From Bacteroidales bacterium (lineage in GTDB: Bacteria > Bacteroidota > Bacteroidia > Bacteroidales > P3): a stretch of 10,156 nucleotides of DNA. The notes under the pieces are model-generated. The model made no database searches, had not been told where the DNA came from, and saw only the letters and a list, made by a program, of their open reading frames with translations. Within the stretch, counting starts at the first letter, position 1, and every line of letters starts with the position of its first letter. The position numbers were made by a program, and so were the translations under genes. The stretch is from assembly GCA_017560705.1 (NCBI GenBank), contig JAFZEK010000327.1, positions 1-10,156 of the forward strand, in the 5' to 3' direction. Positions 7,511 through 10,156 of this stretch are shown one piece after another.

Positions 7511-8965
7511 CTACTTTTTCCAAAACTTAGGTAAGAAAAGCATGTACACCGTTATGCACTCTAGCCTACCGGCTAACATGCAAAAAGCCAACACCCATTT
7601 GGCAAATACCGAAAAATGAGCATAATTGCCAAAACCGCCACTACAACCCAATCCAGGGCCATAACCGGTGAGAGAAGCCACCACAGCACCCAACGATTCC
7701 GAAGCCGACACTCCTCCCAATATAAGTAAAAATGTCGACACTACCAATGTGAAACAATACACAAAGAACAGTGTCATCACATTATATATCACCTCGTTGG
7801 ATACAGGTTTACCATTCAGCCGCACAGGGTTCACGGCATTGGGGTGCAATCTATTTCTCAAAACATTGCGAACATTTTTTTCCAAAATAAGCACACGCAT
7901 CACCTTTAGGCCTCCCGATGTAGAACCTGCCATGCCCCCTCGCACACAAAAAAGAAGAAACAAAAAATTTATAGGCAAAATCCACTGCGTCGTATCATCC
8001 ACCATTAGTCCGCAGGTTGATATAACACTTGCCGACTGCACGAAAGCCACCCTCACCGATTTTGCACCGTCGTAGTCCATCGTTTGGTTAAGCACCAATG
8101 CCACTACTGCCACCAATGCCAAAAATCCAAACGTATAGGAGAAAAATTGTTCCAACGACGACTTCAGCTTGCTAAATCGTACCCTCACAAAAAGATAAAA
8201 CAATGTAAGATTAATGCCGGACATCCACATGGCCACTGCCAACACATACTGCGAATACGCCGAAAAAGACGATATACTAGTGCTGCAAGTAGAAAAACCG
8301 CCACTGGATATGGCTGTAAAAGTATGGTTAATAGCAGTAAAAAAATCCATATCGCCACAAACCAGCAAGGTAAAGAATATGGCAGTAAGCACGAAATAAG
8401 TAATCCATAAATTTCGCACCGTTGCAGATACGCTAGTATGAGTTTTTTCCTTTAGAGGTCCCGGTGTTTCGGCGGAATAAAGGCTGTAGCTATTTATTCC
8501 TAGCGATGGCACAACGGCAAGCACTAGCATCACAATACCCACACCACCTATCCACTGCGAGAGGCTACGCCAAAACAACAAAGCTTTCGGAAGGCGTTCC
8601 ACATCTTCTAGCACCGTAGCCCCTGTGGTCGTAAAGCCCGACAGCATTTCAAAAAAAGCATCGCTAAAACTTGCGATAGTGCCTGTAGCTAAGAACGGCA
8701 ACGTGCCAAAAAGCGACATCACGAGCCAGATGGAGGTAACGATAAGATAAGCCATGCGTTTTTCTATATGACCTTTACGCCGTGGGCAAAGAATCACATT
8801 CATAGCCCCCACTGCCAGTGTAAACGATCCGGACAATAAAAATGCCACCGCCGACCCATCAGCATAGAACACCGATAGCAACGCACACAGCAACATTAGC
8901 ACTCCCTCACCAATAAGCAGAATACCCAAAATATGCAATAATATTTTCCAATTATTCTTTACCAT
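7511..8965 (-). CDS. trkH: TrkH-family potassium uptake protein (downstream copy)
   Basis: This 484-residue inner-membrane protein belongs to the TrkH/KtrB superfamily, which imports K+ through a pore of four membrane-pore-membrane repeats, normally as a dimer gated by a cytoplasmic TrkA ring. The four filter loops are visible: FTTTGATV (from 111), SSGGFST (from 220), STCGLM (from 316) and TGYGPGLG (from 433). The intramembrane gating loop is GSTSGGLKVMRV (from 347). The family motif WRSLSQWIGGVG lies from 132 and the C-terminal AGRLE from 465, ending FLPKFWKK. Hydrophobic segments fill most of the rest. The ATG at 8965 gives a Lys-rich start then a first membrane helix, without a Shine-Dalgarno sequence. 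It lies 24 nt after the stop of a second trkH, so they are likely co-transcribed. The third loop has Cys where Thr is usual (TCG for TTG). No trkA is in the window. The family is certain; the cation preference is inferred. Confidence 0.95.
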   Translation of the reverse strand: MVKNNWKILLHILGILLIGEGVLMLLCALLSVFYADGSAVAFLLSGSFTLAVGAMNVILCPRRKGHIEKRMAYLIVTSIWLVMSLFGTLPFLATGTIASFSDAFFEMLSGFTTTGATVLEDVERLPKALLFWRSLSQWIGGVGIVMLVLAVVPSLGINSYSLYSAETPGPLKEKTHTSVSATVRNLWITYFVLTAIFFTLLVCGDMDFFTAINHTFTAISSGGFSTCSTSISSFSAYSQYVLAVAMWMSGINLTLFYLFVRVRFSKLKSSLEQFFSYTFGFLALVAVVALVLNQTMDYDGAKSVRVAFVQSASVISTCGLMVDDTTQWILPINFLFLLFCVRGGMAGSTSGGLKVMRVLILEKNVRNVLRNRLHPNAVNPVRLNGKPVSNEVIYNVMTLFFVYCFTLVVSTFLLILGGVSASESLGAVVASLTGYGPGLGCSGGFGNYAHFSVFAKWVLAFCMLAGRLECITVYMLFLPKFWKK

Positions 8966-8989
8966 ACATCTAAAATCAATTCATCTTTA

Positions 8990-10156
8990 TCATCGCCAAT
9001 ACGACGGCGAAAAAATTGCCATCAATGCAAAAATCTCCAACCGTCCTAGCAGCATTTCTATCATTATAGTGAACTTCGCTGCCAGAGGCAAATGAGCATA
9101 GCTCCAATCACCACCCATTGTTTCTATAACAGGACCAATATTTGAAATATTGGCAGAGGCAACACTAAGCGAATCCGACAAACTCATACCACAACACATA
9201 AGCACAAAAGCTCCTAGAACTATGAACACAAAGTACATAAACACAAAAGCAAAAATCTTATTAATATAGCTCACCTGAATAACTTTATTATCCACTTTCA
9301 CCGGAGCCACAGCACGCGGATGCAGCATTACCACAAACTGATTGCGTACATATTTGAACAAAATCATAACTCTAGCCACCTTTATACCTCCTCCCGAAGA
9401 GCCGGAACAGGCTCCTACAAACATTAGCAAGAACAAAAATACAGGCACCACTTTGGTCCATCCATTAGGCATAGACACATGAAAACCCGTAGTAGAAACC
9501 GTCGACACCACCTGAAAAAACGAATAGCTCGTTGCATTCATAAGTTTCACTCCCTGACCTGCAAGAACTATCGACAGCAGCACCGCCCCTACTACAATAA
9601 TAACCAAATAAGTTCGAAACTCCTCGCTACGCCACACCCTCGTAGGTTTGCGAAGCAGCAAATAATAAAGTAGCGATATATTGATACCTGCCAAAAACAT
9701 AAATACAATGATAGCCACCTGTGTTGAAGCATCGAAAGCATCAATGCTACCGGCCCTAGGCGAAAAACCACCTGTAGACACCGTGCTCAACGACAAGCAC
9801 AAAGCATCGTCAAAAGCATTGCCCAAAAACAACAGCACCACCAAAAACACTACTGTGAAAAACATATATACATACCACATACGCTTTACCGTTGTCGACG
9901 TACGAGGATGAATCTTTTCCTGCACCGTACCCGAAAACTCTGCTGTGTAGAGGTGTGGCGTTCCTACTCTCAATTTTTCTATAAAAGCTATGGACAGTAG
10001 CATAAATCCCAAGCCTCCTATCCACTGTGTGAGGCTACGCCACACAAAGACACTCTTTGGCACATGGTCAAAATTCGTAATCACAGTGGAACCCGTCGAC
10101 GTAAAACCCGAAAACGACTCAAACAAAGCATCCACAGGATTTTGCATAGTTCCTGT
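8990..10156 (-). CDS. trkH: TrkH-family potassium uptake protein (upstream copy), N-terminus cut by the window edge
   Basis: At least 388 codons are present; the reading frame is open to the window edge. The Met encoded at 10145-10147 is not the start: the preceding codons read T-G-T and align with ATGTIASFSDAFF of the neighbouring copy, so roughly 95 residues with the first helices lie outside. Counting from that Met, the filter loops are FTSTGST (from 15), STGGFSP (from 124), STTGFHV (from 218) and SNIGPV (from 335). The gating loop is GSSGGGIKVARV (from 249), WRSLTQWIGGLG lies from 36 and LGRLEIF from 367. It resembles the downstream copy across its length but is clearly diverged, with a different fourth loop lacking the usual GPG. 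It ends in tandem stops TGA TAA and is followed after 24 nt by the second trkH. A TrkA partner might lie beyond the right edge. Confidence 0.94.
   Translation of the reverse strand, partial: TGTMQNPVDALFESFSGFTSTGSTVITNFDHVPKSVFVWRSLTQWIGGLGFMLLSIAFIEKLRVGTPHLYTAEFSGTVQEKIHPRTSTTVKRMWYVYMFFTVVFLVVLLFLGNAFDDALCLSLSTVSTGGFSPRAGSIDAFDASTQVAIIVFMFLAGINISLLYYLLLRKPTRVWRSEEFRTYLVIIVVGAVLLSIVLAGQGVKLMNATSYSFFQVVSTVSTTGFHVSMPNGWTKVVPVFLFLLMFVGACSGSSGGGIKVARVMILFKYVRNQFVVMLHPRAVAPVKVDNKVIQVSYINKIFAFVFMYFVFIVLGAFVLMCCGMSLSDSLSVASANISNIGPVIETMGGDWSYAHLPLAAKFTIMIEMLLGRLEIFALMAIFSPSYWR

Noticed and set aside
10145..10147. ATG at 10147 (minus strand) as the start of the upstream trkH
   Set aside because: The frame stays open to the window edge and the codons before it (T-G-T) align with the interior of the neighbouring TrkH, so this Met is internal and the gene is cut by the edge.

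Overview
The window looks like chromosomal DNA from a member of the Bacteroidota, most likely Bacteroidales. Three things point there: an LpxC-FabZ fusion gene characteristic of that phylum, promoter-like TAnnTTTG boxes of the Bacteroidota type, and translation starts in AT-rich leaders with almost no Shine-Dalgarno sequence. The DNA is AT-rich throughout. I see no tRNA, rRNA, CRISPR array, transposase or phage gene.

Layout. Bases 1-426 hold no gene. Positions 2-198 form a long near end-to-end inverted repeat with 18-bp perfect termini, followed by an AT-rich leader. Four plus-strand genes follow: guaA (427-1953, GMP synthase), an exported protein with two LysM domains and a periplasmic-binding-protein-like domain (2018-3670), lpxC-fabZ (ATG at 3803, to 5203) and lpxA (5212-5997). 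A strong hairpin at 6025-6082 separates them from the minus-strand genes. Those are an exported M28 zinc peptidase (7409 to 6105) and two tandem TrkH-type potassium transporter subunits (8965 to 7511, and 10156 to 8990). The second trkH runs off the right edge and lacks its N-terminus.

How the genes work together. lpxC-fabZ and lpxA are 8 nt apart and form a lipid A / fatty acid module. LpxA takes 3-hydroxyacyl-ACP into lipid A, FabZ takes the same substrate into fatty acid elongation, and LpxC makes the committed deacetylation after LpxA. The usual neighbour lpxD is not in the window. The LysM protein fits an envelope theme but its ligand is unknown. The two trkH genes are 24 nt apart and probably co-transcribed, which suggests two K+ channel subunits that may share a TrkA-type regulator outside the window.

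Most interesting items: the 197-bp foldback element upstream of guaA; a nearly leaderless lpxC-fabZ transcript predicted from the promoter position; a Leu in LpxA where E. coli has active-site-region His160; the tandem, diverged TrkH pair; and tandem in-frame stop codons on five of the six genes whose stop can be seen together with at least most of the coding region. I found no clear sign of a wholly new multi-gene system; most genes are housekeeping genes.
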